Shown here: positions 8,158 through 16,471 of the stretch, piece after piece | Layout of the letters: every line of letters starts with the position of its first letter | How positions within the stretch are numbered: position 1 is the first letter of the stretch | Origin: Sphingomonadales bacterium 63-6 | GTDB lineage: Bacteria > Pseudomonadota > Alphaproteobacteria > Sphingomonadales > Sphingomonadaceae | NCBI GenBank assembly: GCA_001898545.1 | Contig: MKUB01000175.1 | Coordinates: 1-42,134, forward strand | Reading direction: 5' to 3' | DNA: 42,134 bases | Program-made: the position numbers and the translations under genes | Notes under the pieces: model-generated | The model's database searches: none | What the model was told of the DNA's origin: nothing | Seen by the model: only the letters and a program-made list of their open reading frames with translations

Positions 8158-9426
8158 TCAGCCCTTTTCGGGATATTCGATCGGCGGATCGGCCCGGTGC
8201 GCAGCAGCATAGGCTTCTGCCGCTTTCAACACGCGCATCATGTTGCGGCTGGCGATCTTTTCCAGATCGGCCTGCGAATAACCGCGCCGGGCAAGCTCGG
8301 TGAACAGGGCGGGGTATCCAGTCACATCCTCCATCCCCACCGGGCCGCTATCCATCCCGTCATAATCGCCGCCAAGGCCGATATGATCGATCCCCGCCAC
8401 ATCGCGGACATGGTCGATATGGTCCGCCATATCGCCAACGGTAACCTTGGGTTCGGGATGCGCCTTCATCCAGGCGTCCATCCCCTCCTTCACCTGCGCG
8501 GGCTGGCCCAGCCAGAGCGACTTTAGCCGCGCTTCCTCCCCGGCACGATCCGCACCCCACTGGCGGCGCTTCTCACCCAGATAGCCGGGCAGGCCAACCA
8601 CCATCACGATCCCGCCATTGGCCTTGAGCCGTGACAGCACCCCATCGGGCACATTGCGCGCATGGCCGTTCACCCCGCGCGCGCCGGAATGGCTGAAGAT
8701 CACCGGGGCCTGTGCCACATCCAGCGCATCGAACATCGTGTCCTCGCTCACATGGCTGAGATCCACCAGCATGCCGATACGCTGCATTTCGCGCACCACA
8801 TCCTTGCCGAAATCGGTCAACCCGCCATGCTTGGGCTCGTCCGTAGCGCTGTCCGCCCATTCGAGCGTCTTGGAATGCGTCAGCGTGAGATAGCGCGCGC
8901 CGAGGTCATACATCTGGCGCAGCACGCCCAGGCTGCCATCGATGGAACTGCCGCCCTCCATCCCCATCAGCGAGGCGATCTTGCCCTGCTTCAGGGCCGT
9001 TTCGACATCGGCGGAACTGGTCGCCAGCATCATGTCATTGGGATAGCGCGCCACCAGACGCTTGAGCACGTCGATCTGCTCCAGCGTGAGCACGACAGCC
9101 TCGGCCTGCGGCAAGTCCGCATCGACATAGACCGACCAGAACTGCGCCCCGACCTTGCCCTTGCGCAGACGCGGCAGATCGGTGTGCATGCCCACGCCGC
9201 TCCAATCGGTCGGCGGGGCCTTGCTGGTATCGGTAAAGTCGAACTGGTTGATTACATTGCCATAGCGGCCGCGCAGCTGCTCGGGCACGTCATTATGGCC
9301 ATCCCACACAGGCGCGGCGGCGAGCGCGGCGGCTGCGGTTTCCTCCGGGCTCTTCGCAGCCAGAGGTGTTGCCAGGGCAGTGGCGCAAAGGGCGGTGACG
9401 AGCAGAGCGGCGCGGAAACGGGGCAT
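8158..9426 (-). CDS. Membrane dipeptidase, peptidase family M19, 422 aa
   Basis: Exported zinc dipeptidase (renal dipeptidase family) that cleaves dipeptides, probably in the periplasm. A signal peptide covers about residues 1-24 (ALATPLAAK). Metal ligands are visible as His44-x-Asp46 (DGHND), Glu157 (MEGG), His225 (DLSHVS) and His246 (FSHSGARG); GGDYDG lies near the end. The start at 9426 is chosen because AGGAG stands just upstream and a signal peptide follows; the open frame continues further upstream but that part overlaps the divergent cupin gene. Confidence 0.93.
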   Translation of the reverse strand: MPRFRAALLVTALCATALATPLAAKSPEETAAAALAAAPVWDGHNDVPEQLRGRYGNVINQFDFTDTSKAPPTDWSGVGMHTDLPRLRKGKVGAQFWSVYVDADLPQAEAVVLTLEQIDVLKRLVARYPNDMMLATSSADVETALKQGKIASLMGMEGGSSIDGSLGVLRQMYDLGARYLTLTHSKTLEWADSATDEPKHGGLTDFGKDVVREMQRIGMLVDLSHVSEDTMFDALDVAQAPVIFSHSGARGVNGHARNVPDGVLSRLKANGGIVMVVGLPGYLGEKRRQWGADRAGEEARLKSLWLGQPAQVKEGMDAWMKAHPEPKVTVGDMADHIDHVRDVAGIDHIGLGGDYDGMDSGPVGMEDVTGYPALFTELARRGYSQADLEKIASRNMMRVLKAAEAYAAAHRADPPIEYPEKG

Positions 9427-9529
9427 GGGAACTCCTGTTGCAGAGCAGCATAACAGCGCGCCGCACGCGAATGCGCAAGCCCCGTCCTGCCGATTGCCGC
9501 GCCCGTCGCGCGCATGATAGGCCACAGGC

Positions 9530-9967
9530 ATGAACACCGCCCGCCAGATCATAGACCGCCTGTCCCTCTCCCCCCATCCCGAAGGGGGCTGGTATCGCGA
9601 AACCTGGCGCGCACCTGCCGATGACGGCACCCGCGCGGGCGGCACGGCAATCCACTTCCTGCTGGAGGCCGGCCAACGATCCCACTGGCACAGAGTGGAC
9701 GCGGCAGAGATCTGGCTGTTCCACGCGGGCGACCCGCTGCGCCTGTCGCTCAGCCCCGGCGATGCGGGGCCGGTTTCGAGTGTCGTCCTGGGGCACGACG
9801 TGGCGGCGGGCCACGCTGTGCAGCACATAATCGCGCCGGGCGAATGGCAGGCCGCCGAAGCCCCGCCGGTGGGGCCGGCAGGCTATTCGCTGGTCAGCTG
9901 CGTGGTGGTGCCGGGGTTCGAGTTTGCGGGGTTCACACTGGCGCCGGAGGGGTGGGCGCCGGGGTAA
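9530..9967 (+). CDS. Cupin domain protein, DUF985 family, 145 aa
   Basis: The whole protein matches the DUF985 cupin pattern: LxLxPHPEGGWYRE near the N-terminus, then GGTAIHFLL, SHWHRVDAAEIW, and a late VVPGFEFAGFTLAP. These small beta-barrel proteins are of unknown function, with a possible sugar- or metal-binding pocket formed by the SHWH and E residues. It is divergent from the dipeptidase gene across about 100 bp. No strong Shine-Dalgarno is seen, which leaves the start slightly open. Confidence 0.88.
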   Translation: MNTARQIIDRLSLSPHPEGGWYRETWRAPADDGTRAGGTAIHFLLEAGQRSHWHRVDAAEIWLFHAGDPLRLSLSPGDAGPVSSVVLGHDVAAGHAVQHIIAPGEWQAAEAPPVGPAGYSLVSCVVVPGFEFAGFTLAPEGWAPG

Positions 9968-10052
9968 TAGGCTGTCTCGTTACACCCAAGCCGAAGAGAT
10001 TGAACAACCTGAAAGCTACCATTCCGGACGCAACAACAAAGCAGTCATTGAT

Positions 10053-10070
10053 CTAATCGAATTAGCGATT
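10053..10070. promoter_or_regulatory. Small palindromes upstream of the 10111 gene
   Basis: Two overlapping inverted repeats, CTAAT-CGA-ATTAG (10053-10065) and AATCG/CGATT (10055-10070), lie 41 bases before the gene in AT-richer DNA. They are of a size seen in operators. No regulator can be named. Confidence 0.3.
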
Positions 10071-10110
10071 GAATGTAGCAAGATATGTTGACGTGCGGAG
10101 GGGGGTGACG

Positions 10111-10527
10111 ATGGGGGATAAACTGGAAACGCGCATGGCGCGTGAGCGTCTGGAAAATTTGGTCGCCATTGCGGAGTCTAGACCAGAGGATGGATTTGAG
10201 CTGGATGTCATAGAGGCAGCACGCAGGGAAATAACAGCCAGAGAAGTCGATTCTTCAGCCCTGTCGGAAGTCCGAAGCAATCATAAAGCACTAAAAAGTG
10301 AGGAAGATGGTCGCTCCGATATTGGGTTAAGTCACCCAGCTTGGATTGGCTTTGCCGCAATTGGCCCCATTCTAATTTTGTCTATTCCTCTAGCGCTATC
10401 TCTTTTGGCTCTGGGGTATAAGCAAAAGGGTAAGGATGCATTTGGTGGAATTCTGGCCGGGTTTTTAATTTGGGGGGTTGGAATTCCAGCAATCCTGTTT
10501 GCTTTGGACTGGTTGGGGATTGCATAG
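10111..10527 (+). CDS. Hypothetical protein with two membrane segments, 138 aa
   Basis: Unrecognised. The first 70 residues are charged and helical (ERLENLVAIAESRPEDG, then EVDSSALSEVRSNHK), followed by two hydrophobic segments at about residues 79-104 and 111-137. The ATG at 10111 is supported by GGAGGGGGG eight bases upstream, which favours it over an ATG at 10069. Base composition is AT-richer than the neighbours and codon use is less GC-biased, suggesting recent acquisition together with the following immunity gene. Confidence 0.75.
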   Translation: MGDKLETRMARERLENLVAIAESRPEDGFELDVIEAARREITAREVDSSALSEVRSNHKALKSEEDGRSDIGLSHPAWIGFAAIGPILILSIPLALSLLALGYKQKGKDAFGGILAGFLIWGVGIPAILFALDWLGIA

Positions 10528-10685
10528 GTGCACTGAGCTTGGTTGCCAGCCATGTCTTCGAAGATGCCCTCTCACATTTTGAGCCCGAAAGGTGTGCGTC
10601 GGCTTCCCATAACAAAACTGCCGAAAGTGGCCTGTCTGGACACGACGACATTGCTGGCGTTCGTGTTTGTGGTGATATTCGGCGA

Positions 10686-11054
10686 ATGCGACTGACCAAA
10701 TTACATCCGGAACTTCGTGCTCTGACGGGACAAGTTGGAGACAATCTCTCTGATCTTGCTCCCGTGTCGGGCAGTTTCTGCCATACTATCCGGGCAGAGA
10801 TTGGTGCCAGAGGTGAGCAAGGGGCCGATGCTTTCGAGTTTGAAGTGTGCTCGCCAGAATGGCTAGAGGCCGAACTGAACAGCTACCCAATCCTCCACGG
10901 CGGCCGACGTCTGATCACTAAACGATTCAATCCCGTCGAAGTAGAAGAGTACGTCCGCAAGAGATTGCTTCATGCAAGCGGTCCCGATTGGGAAACCGTG
11001 GTCGCGAGGTTAGGGCAGTGGTTGCGCTGGGAGTTCGAGAATTACGAGAGTTGA
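10686..11054 (+). CDS. Imm8-like immunity protein, 122 aa
   Basis: The second half matches the Imm8 family pattern: EIGARGEQGADAFEFEV, CSPEWL, RLITKRF and a C-terminal GQWLRWEFENYES. Imm8 proteins are found next to toxins of polymorphic toxin systems and are thought to neutralise them by binding. Here no toxin gene is adjacent; a two-TM protein of unknown function lies upstream. The start at 10686 is the ATG that gives the usual family length; the ribosome binding site is weak. The stop lies in a short AT-richer islet flanked by ordinary chromosome. Confidence 0.75.
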   Translation: MRLTKLHPELRALTGQVGDNLSDLAPVSGSFCHTIRAEIGARGEQGADAFEFEVCSPEWLEAELNSYPILHGGRRLITKRFNPVEVEEYVRKRLLHASGPDWETVVARLGQWLRWEFENYES

Positions 11055-11088
11055 CGTCCGCTTTCCAACGCATTGTGGCCATTCGCCC

Positions 11089-11131
11089 CCCCTGCACGCA
11101 GGGGTAGCCCCTCCTCCCGCAGGAAGAGGGG
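11089..11131. terminator. Two adjacent hairpins between convergent genes
   Basis: CCCCTGC/GCAGGGG at 11089-11104 and CCCCTC/GAGGGG at 11108-11131 lie between the Imm8 stop and the dioxygenase stop. They resemble bidirectional terminators and the GGGG-rich palindromes seen at 32589-32724 and 35377-35510. Confidence 0.5.
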
Positions 11132-11152
11132 CCGGGGAGAGTGGGTTGGAAA

Positions 11153-12418
11153 TCAGCTCGGGTTCGCTTCCACCGAGTAATTGATCGCGGCGTTGCGGGT
11201 CTTCTGGAAGTCCGGCACGCTCATGCCCTTCATCGCGGCATAGACGTCGATATTGCCGAGGCCGACTACCGGGGCGAGCTTCTCCAGGTTGAAGAAGATC
11301 ACGCCGTAATGGATCATGCCGATCCAATCGAGCTCGCGGATCATCCGCTTCTCTTCCTCGGTCAGCTTGTATTCCGCAGCCAGCCCTTCAAAATCACTCT
11401 TGAAGCGTTCGCGGAAGCCGGGTTCCACGATGGTGTGGAGGAAGTTGTTGATCCGCCATGCCCTGGCGCTGACGCCCACGGTGAAGGGATAGGTGCCTTC
11501 AAGGCCCAGCGCGGGGGCCACATCGGCCATCATGCGCGCGGCATATTCTTCCTTCGTCACCGGCAGCGGATCAGGTTCCGCATCCTCGAAGATCATGCTG
11601 GCGATGGAGGTCATGGAGGGCAGGAAGAAGCTCTGGTGCAGCTTGTTGACCTTGGGAGCCAGCGCGCCGCGCATCAGCATCCACATCACGATTTCGGCGC
11701 CTTCCATGCCGCCCAGCTTCACCAGTTCGCCCACCGGGATGTCGATCAGGCTTTCCGGGTCCTTGTGCAGGCGGTCCATGAATTCCATGTCCCATTCGAC
11801 ATTGTTGAAGCCGCAGCGTTCGCCATGCACCTGGTGGGACAGGCCGCCGGTGCCCGCGATGGCCACCTTGATGTCCTTGGGGTAGGACTGGATCGCCCGG
11901 CGCAGGGAGCGGCCGAAGTTCCAGAAACGCCTTGCGCGCGGGATCGGCAGTTCCAGCACGCCGCATTGCAGCGGCACGATCTTTACCGGCCAGCCGTTTT
12001 GATCGTCATAGGGCAACAGCACGGAAAGCGGGGAGAAGGCCCCGTGATCCAGCCCCATACCCTGCCAGTAGGACAGGTCGAAATCATCGGCCACCATGCC
12101 GAAGGCGATATGCTGGGCAAGCTCCGGATCGCCCTTGATCGGCGGAATGTTGCGCGGGCCGCCGCCTTCGTCGGCCGCGGCATATTCCTCGCCGATGCCC
12201 AAGGCGAAGTGGGAATAATGGCGCATCCAGAAGGAGGTCATGTGATCGTTGTAGATATACAGGATCACGTCCGGCTTCTTTTCGGCGAGCCATTGCTTCA
12301 CCGGCTCGAAGCCTTCGAAGATCGGTTTCCACACGGGATCGTCATATTTGCCCGCATCATGGGCAAAGGCGATGGTGGGGGTGTGCGATACGGCGAAACC
12401 GCCGACGATCTCTGCCAT
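11153..12418 (-). CDS. desB: Gallate dioxygenase (DesB type), LigB-LigA fused extradiol dioxygenase, 421 aa
   Basis: Type II (LigAB-class) ring-cleavage dioxygenase that opens gallate to 4-oxalomesaconate using Fe(II) and O2. The first 280 residues form the LigB-like catalytic part with His12 and His59 (YNDHM) and Glu242 (GAEIVMW) as metal ligands and His195 (GLSHQVHG) as the conserved base; the last 120 residues are LigA-like (HTIVEPGFRERF, MSVPDFQKTRNAAI). The stretch CGVLELPIPRARRFWNFGRS closely resembles what I recall of Sphingobium SYK-6 DesB, so gallate is the favoured substrate; 3-O-methylgallate is an alternative. A repeat at 12562-12654 separates it from its paralogue. No ring-cleavage follow-on gene or regulator is adjacent. 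Confidence 0.9.
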   Translation of the reverse strand: MAEIVGGFAVSHTPTIAFAHDAGKYDDPVWKPIFEGFEPVKQWLAEKKPDVILYIYNDHMTSFWMRHYSHFALGIGEEYAAADEGGGPRNIPPIKGDPELAQHIAFGMVADDFDLSYWQGMGLDHGAFSPLSVLLPYDDQNGWPVKIVPLQCGVLELPIPRARRFWNFGRSLRRAIQSYPKDIKVAIAGTGGLSHQVHGERCGFNNVEWDMEFMDRLHKDPESLIDIPVGELVKLGGMEGAEIVMWMLMRGALAPKVNKLHQSFFLPSMTSIASMIFEDAEPDPLPVTKEEYAARMMADVAPALGLEGTYPFTVGVSARAWRINNFLHTIVEPGFRERFKSDFEGLAAEYKLTEEEKRMIRELDWIGMIHYGVIFFNLEKLAPVVGLGNIDVYAAMKGMSVPDFQKTRNAAINYSVEANPS

Positions 12419-12561
12419 GGCAATGCTCTCCCTCTCCGCGGGAAGGCCGCCATTATGCCGCGCGACTCCCGGATCAAACTATGATGCCGGGTTAGGGGAG
12501 AGAAAGCCTACGCTCTTTGAGCGAGGTCAAAGCGTGAAAACTTCATACTTGTGAACTGCTT

Positions 12562-12654
12562 CGTCATTGCGAGGGATCGAAGATCCCGCGGCAATCCAGG
12601 GCGAATACGCGTTCCGCTCTGGATTGCCGCGCGGCTTTGCCGCTCGCAATGACG
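12562..12654. repeat. Palindromic intergenic repeat, GCGAG..CTCGC type (copy 2)
   Basis: Outer arms CGTCATTGCGAG (12562-12573) and CTCGCAATGACG (12643-12654) are perfect complements; inner parts GCAATCCAGGGC and CTCTGGATTGCC also pair. It is the same family as 2502-2584. It sits between the two dioxygenase genes, where a transcript hairpin could protect or attenuate the messenger. Confidence 0.88.
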
Positions 12655-12684
12655 AGCAGCATCCATAATTTACCTCGCCGTCAA

Positions 12685-13947
12685 TCAGTCTTCCTTGCCG
12701 GCGACGCCGTAATTGATCTGGGCGTTGCGGGTCTTCTGGAATTCGGGAACCGACATGCCCTTCATCGCGGCATAGATGTCGATATTGCCGATGCCGGTCA
12801 CGGCGCCGAGCTTTTCGAGCATGAAGAAGATCACGCCGTATTGGATCATGCCGATCCAGTCCCGCTCACGCACAAGGCGGCGTTCTTCCTCGGTAAGGCC
12901 AGCCTGTTCATAGGCGGCTTCCTCATCCTCGCGGAACAGCTTGCGGATCTTGGGATCGGTCAACGAATGGAGGAAGTGGTTGAGGCGGAAGCCCTTCACT
13001 GCGCGTTCGATCGTGAAGGGATAGGTGCCCTCCATTTCCTCGGCGCCTTCATAGTCCCAATTCGCGCGGGCGATGGTTTCTTCCGGAGTTTCGGCGGGCT
13101 TATCCGCGCTGCGCTCTTCCAGGATCATCGTGGCGATGGGGCACATGGAGGGCAGGAAGTAGGTCTTGTGCGTCACTTCCACTTCCGCCGCCAGCGCGCC
13201 GCGCATCATCAGCCACATGACGACTTCCGCGCCTTCCCAGCCGCCACGGCGGGCCAGTTCGGCAATAGAGAGATCGAGCAGGCTTTCCGGGTCCTTCTCA
13301 AGCCGTTCCATGAATTCGGCATCCCACTTGGGATCGTTGAAGCCGCAGCCTTCGCCATGGACCTGGTGCGACAGGCCGCCGGTTCCGGCAATCGCCACCT
13401 TGATGTCTTCGGGATAGGACAGGATCGCCTGGCGCAGGCTCTTGCCGAATTTGTAGAAGCGGCGAGCGCTGGGCAGCGGCACGGTCAGCACGCCGCAGAC
13501 GATCGGCAGCAGCTTCACGGCCCAGCCATTTTCCTTGTCGTGATCGACCATCACCGACAGCGGGCTGAAAGCGCCGTGGTCCAGCCCCTTGCCCTGGAAA
13601 TAGGACAGGTCGAATTCATTTGCCACCATCACGCGGGCAACATGTTCGGCAAACTTGGGATCGCCCTTGATCGCGGGAATGTCGCGCGGGCCGCCGCCTT
13701 CATCCGCCGCCGAATAGCTCTCGCCCACGCCCAGCGCGAAATGGCTGTAATGGTCGAAGAACGACGTCATGTGGTCATTATAGATATAGACCAGCACGTC
13801 CGGCTTCTTCTCGCGGAACCACGCCTGCACCGGCTCATAACCTTCGAAGATAGGCTGCCAGACGGGATCGTTCTGCTTGCCGCCATCCTTGGCGAAGGCG
13901 ATGGTGGGGGTGTGCGACGTAGCTACGCCGCCGACGATGGTTGCCAT
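12685..13947 (-). CDS. Second DesB-family extradiol dioxygenase, 420 aa
   Basis: Paralogue of the downstream dioxygenase with the same LigB-LigA layout and the same catalytic pattern: His12, His59 (YNDHM), the GLSHQVHG base motif and EGAEVVMW. It differs around the region after GLDHGAFSPLSV and in ARRFYKFGKSLRQ where the first copy has ARRFWNFGRSLRR. These positions lie in the part that shapes the substrate pocket in this family, so it may act on a different ring, for example 3-O-methylgallate or another trihydroxy-aromatic acid; that is inference. The start has an AGGAG-like GAGAGGAG nearby upstream. Confidence 0.88.
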   Translation of the reverse strand: MATIVGGVATSHTPTIAFAKDGGKQNDPVWQPIFEGYEPVQAWFREKKPDVLVYIYNDHMTSFFDHYSHFALGVGESYSAADEGGGPRDIPAIKGDPKFAEHVARVMVANEFDLSYFQGKGLDHGAFSPLSVMVDHDKENGWAVKLLPIVCGVLTVPLPSARRFYKFGKSLRQAILSYPEDIKVAIAGTGGLSHQVHGEGCGFNDPKWDAEFMERLEKDPESLLDLSIAELARRGGWEGAEVVMWLMMRGALAAEVEVTHKTYFLPSMCPIATMILEERSADKPAETPEETIARANWDYEGAEEMEGTYPFTIERAVKGFRLNHFLHSLTDPKIRKLFREDEEAAYEQAGLTEEERRLVRERDWIGMIQYGVIFFMLEKLGAVTGIGNIDIYAAMKGMSVPEFQKTRNAQINYGVAGKED

Positions 13948-13990
13948 TTTGCGCTTCTCCTCTCGCGCGGCCCCCGCCCGTCAGAAGCGG

Positions 13991-14079
13991 CGAATCCGCG
14001 AGTTGTTGTTCAGATGGGCACAGGCGATAGCATGCGCAAGCAGGCTTCGCTTCATCATTTTGAACAATTCGCGGATGCG
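13991..14079. promoter_or_regulatory. Inverted repeat upstream of the second dioxygenase gene
   Basis: Arms 13991-14012 (CGAATCCGCGAGTTGTTGTTCA) and 14061-14079 (TGAACAATTCGCGGATGCG) are complementary except for a three-base insertion and one change, separated by 48 bp. It lies just before the start of the dioxygenase gene and after the PEBP gene. It could be an operator pair for an unseen regulator of aromatic catabolism, or a terminator-like stem for the PEBP gene. Confidence 0.45.
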
Positions 14080-14092
14080 AATGAGTGAAGCT

Positions 14093-14674
14093 TTACTTCC
14101 CGTCGAAATCGATCGCGTCGATTTCCACATCGTCCCAATCGCCCTCTTCCTCGTCATCCTGGCCTTCATAAAAGGCAGTGAGGATAGTGGCGGCAATCAC
14201 ATGGCCTTCCATCGCTTCGAGCAGGGCCTTGCGGCTGCTGCCGGGCGAAAGATCGAGCCTGGTGTCGAGCGCGAAGAGCTGGAAGACATATTGATGGCGG
14301 TCACCCTCTTCCAGCCGGGGCAGCATCCATTCGCTGTTGCCCTGCGCATTCTTGCCGGCGCGGGGCGGCGTTTCGCCTTCCAGCAGCTGGCCCTTTTGCG
14401 GGGCAAGACCCCAGACGATCCAGTGACAGGCCGGTTCCTTGCCCGCGGCATCGGGATCTTCCACGATCAGCACGAGTTCCACCGCGCCTTCGGGCGGGGC
14501 CGTCCATTCCAGCGGCGGGGCGACGGCATCGTCCTCGTCCGCAGTGAAGCTGGGATCGAGTTCCTCGCCATCGTCAAAGGCGGCGGACTTCAGGCGGAAG
14601 CCGCCCTTGCCCATCAGGCCGGGCGCACCGAGGCGGGCGATTGCGAGTGCCGCATGTCCTGCGCTGGCTGCCAT
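14093..14674 (-). CDS. YbhB/YbcL (PEBP-like) family protein, 193 aa
   Basis: Phosphatidylethanolamine-binding-protein fold, bacterial YbhB/YbcL branch. Characteristic pieces are APPLEWTAPPEGA, LVLIVEDPDA, HWIVWGLAP and the final VFQLFALD. The conserved DPD and HW residues line the anion-binding site. Function in bacteria is unknown. AGGAAAGGA lies just before the ATG at 14674. The C-terminus is an unusual acidic run (DDEEEGDWDD). Confidence 0.9.
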   Translation of the reverse strand: MAASAGHAALAIARLGAPGLMGKGGFRLKSAAFDDGEELDPSFTADEDDAVAPPLEWTAPPEGAVELVLIVEDPDAAGKEPACHWIVWGLAPQKGQLLEGETPPRAGKNAQGNSEWMLPRLEEGDRHQYVFQLFALDTRLDLSPGSSRKALLEAMEGHVIAATILTAFYEGQDDEEEGDWDDVEIDAIDFDGK

Positions 14675-14813
14675 GGTGAATCCTTTCCTGTCTGGCGAGT
14701 CCCTGCCGCCCTTACGGTCCGCGCCCCGGCAAGGACAAGGGCTCCGGGCACCCCGGGCCGGGGATTTCCCCCATGCTCTTGCCCTCAAACGCGTGAGGCG
14801 GCATTTCCGCACC

Positions 14814-15203
14814 ATGGCGGAAAAGCGAATGGTTCATGGCTGGCGGGTCGCCCCCGCAACGCGCGCGGCGCTGCTGGGGCTCCACCCACCACGCTATGAG
14901 CAGGTGGTGGCCGAGCATGTCACGTTCAAGGTCGGACCCGAAGAAAGCGCCATGCCCGAGGTGGATCATTGCCTGGCCGTGGGCATGGCCGATGACGGGC
15001 TGGGCGTGCAGGCGCTGGTGGTGGAGATTGGCGGGACAACCGACCGGCCGGACGGCTCCACCTGGCACATCACCTGGTCGCTGGCGGAAGGGCGCCGGGC
15101 GAAGGAAAGCAATGACGTGATCGCCGCGCTGGGCTGGCAGGCACTGGCCGAGTCCCGGCACATCCCGCTGATCCCCGGCTGGTGGACCTGGACTAGCAGC
15201 TAG
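14814..15203 (+). CDS. Conserved hypothetical protein, 129 aa
   Basis: Not recognised. The protein reads smoothly with normal codon use: HVTFKVGPEE, ALVVEIGGTTDRPDG and HITWSLAEGRRAKESNDV suggest a small alpha/beta domain, vaguely like a 2H or RNA-ligase-like family because of the paired HVT/HIT motifs, but that is weak. Divergent from the PEBP gene (139 bp apart) and convergent with the DODA-type gene (four-base gap). Alternative start at 14829. Confidence 0.6.
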   Translation: MAEKRMVHGWRVAPATRAALLGLHPPRYEQVVAEHVTFKVGPEESAMPEVDHCLAVGMADDGLGVQALVVEIGGTTDRPDGSTWHITWSLAEGRRAKESNDVIAALGWQALAESRHIPLIPGWWTWTSS

Positions 15204-15207
15204 GTCG

Positions 15208-15996
15208 TCAGGCGAAGCGGAAGGCGCTGACTGCGCTGTTCAGCACTACCTCGCCATAGTCGCGCGTGCCCGGCTCGCCCGAGGCGCCGGCGGCGACCAT
15301 CAGCGGGATCAGATGTTCCTCTCGCGGATGGCAGAAACGGGCGAAGGGCGCGGCCTGCCAGCCGGTGAGCAGTTCCGCCCGCTCCTCCGCATCGGCTTCC
15401 GCCGCCTGTTCCAGCCATGCGTCGAACTCGCGCGACGGCGCTTCGGAGCGGGGATCGCCATAGGCGCGCATATTGTGGAAGCTCATGCCCGAACCGATGA
15501 TCAGCACGCCTTCCTCCCGCAGGGGCGCCAGCGCCTCGCCCGCAGCCAGATGCAGCGCGGGGTCGAGCCCCGCCGTCAGCGACATCTGGACGCAGGGAAT
15601 ATCCGCATCGGGAAAGGCCACCTTCATGGGCACGAACACGCCGTGGTCATAACCGCGCGAGGGATGGATGCCCGCCGGCATGCCCGCCGCGCGGATCAGC
15701 TCCGCCCCCTTTTCCGCCAGCCACGGCGCGCCGGGCGCAGGCCAGGTCAGCTGGTAGGTTTCGGGCGGGAAGCCGTAATAATCATAGACCAGATCGGGCG
15801 CACTGGCTCCGGTGAAGGCGAAGCCCTTTTCCTCCCAATGGCCGGAGATGATCAGGATCGCCCTGGGCCGTTCCGGCAGGCTGGCGGCCAGCCCTTTCAG
15901 ATAGGCCTCCATCCCGCGCCAGGTCCCTTGCGGATCGGGCATGAAGAAGCATGGGCCACCGCCATGCGGGATATAGAGGCTGGGCTGCACGGCCAT
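15208..15996 (-). CDS. DODA/YgiD-type class III extradiol dioxygenase, 262 aa
   Basis: LigB-superfamily enzyme of the 4,5-DOPA dioxygenase extradiol branch. His11 (PHGGGP), His53 (SGHWE), His118 (GYDHGVF), His174 (SFHN) and His228 (CHPREEHL) give the metal site and conserved base. Members open catechol-type rings; the true substrate in bacteria is often unknown. Normal length. The start has the family N-terminus right after the ATG. It is the third LigB-fold dioxygenase in five kilobases. Confidence 0.9.
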   Translation of the reverse strand: MAVQPSLYIPHGGGPCFFMPDPQGTWRGMEAYLKGLAASLPERPRAILIISGHWEEKGFAFTGASAPDLVYDYYGFPPETYQLTWPAPGAPWLAEKGAELIRAAGMPAGIHPSRGYDHGVFVPMKVAFPDADIPCVQMSLTAGLDPALHLAAGEALAPLREEGVLIIGSGMSFHNMRAYGDPRSEAPSREFDAWLEQAAEADAEERAELLTGWQAAPFARFCHPREEHLIPLMVAAGASGEPGTRDYGEVVLNSAVSAFRFA

Positions 15997-16153
15997 TTGC
16001 GAAAATCCCCACAGGGTTCAGGAACTGCGGAGGTGGCGTGCCTGCCGGGCAACGTCAACACCATTCCGCCCAGTATGAAACCGGGGCTGGCCAAGGCGCC
16101 TTGCCCCTGCCATGGCACCAGCACCCCAGCACCAACCCCGAAGGAGCACGCCC

Positions 16154-16462
16154 ATGTCCGGCGCCGATGAAGATTATGTCTATGACGAGGAAAGCGGCGA
16201 ATGGATGCCCGCCTCCGAACTGGCGGCAAAGCGCGCCGCGGCGGATCAGGTGGAAGTGCGCGACGCAGTGGGCAATCTGCTGGCCGATGGCGACCAGGTG
16301 ACCCTGATCAAGGATCTGGAAGTGAAGGGCGCGGGCCAGACGCTGAAGCAGGGCACGCTGATCAAGTCCATCCGCCTGACGGGCGACCCGCAGGAAATCG
16401 ACTGCCGCTATCCCGGCATCAAGGGCCTCGTCCTGCGCGCCGAATTCGTCAAGAAGCGCTGA
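16154..16462 (+). CDS. PhnA/YjdM-like protein lacking the zinc ribbon, 102 aa
   Basis: The C-terminal two thirds (VRDAVGNLLADGDQVTLIKD ... IDCRYPGIKGLVLRAEFVKK) match the PhnA domain, an SH3-like beta domain of unknown role once linked to alkylphosphonate uptake. The Cys-x2-Cys zinc ribbon that usually precedes it is missing and replaced by an acidic segment, EDYVYDEESGEWMPASEL. AAGGAG at 16141-16146 precedes the ATG. Confidence 0.88.
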   Translation: MSGADEDYVYDEESGEWMPASELAAKRAAADQVEVRDAVGNLLADGDQVTLIKDLEVKGAGQTLKQGTLIKSIRLTGDPQEIDCRYPGIKGLVLRAEFVKKR

Positions 16463-16471
16463 ACGCCCTGC

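Noticed and set aside
13981-14196. Minus frame over the inverted repeat before the dioxygenase
   Set aside because: It is a run-on of the PEBP region in another frame without start signals.
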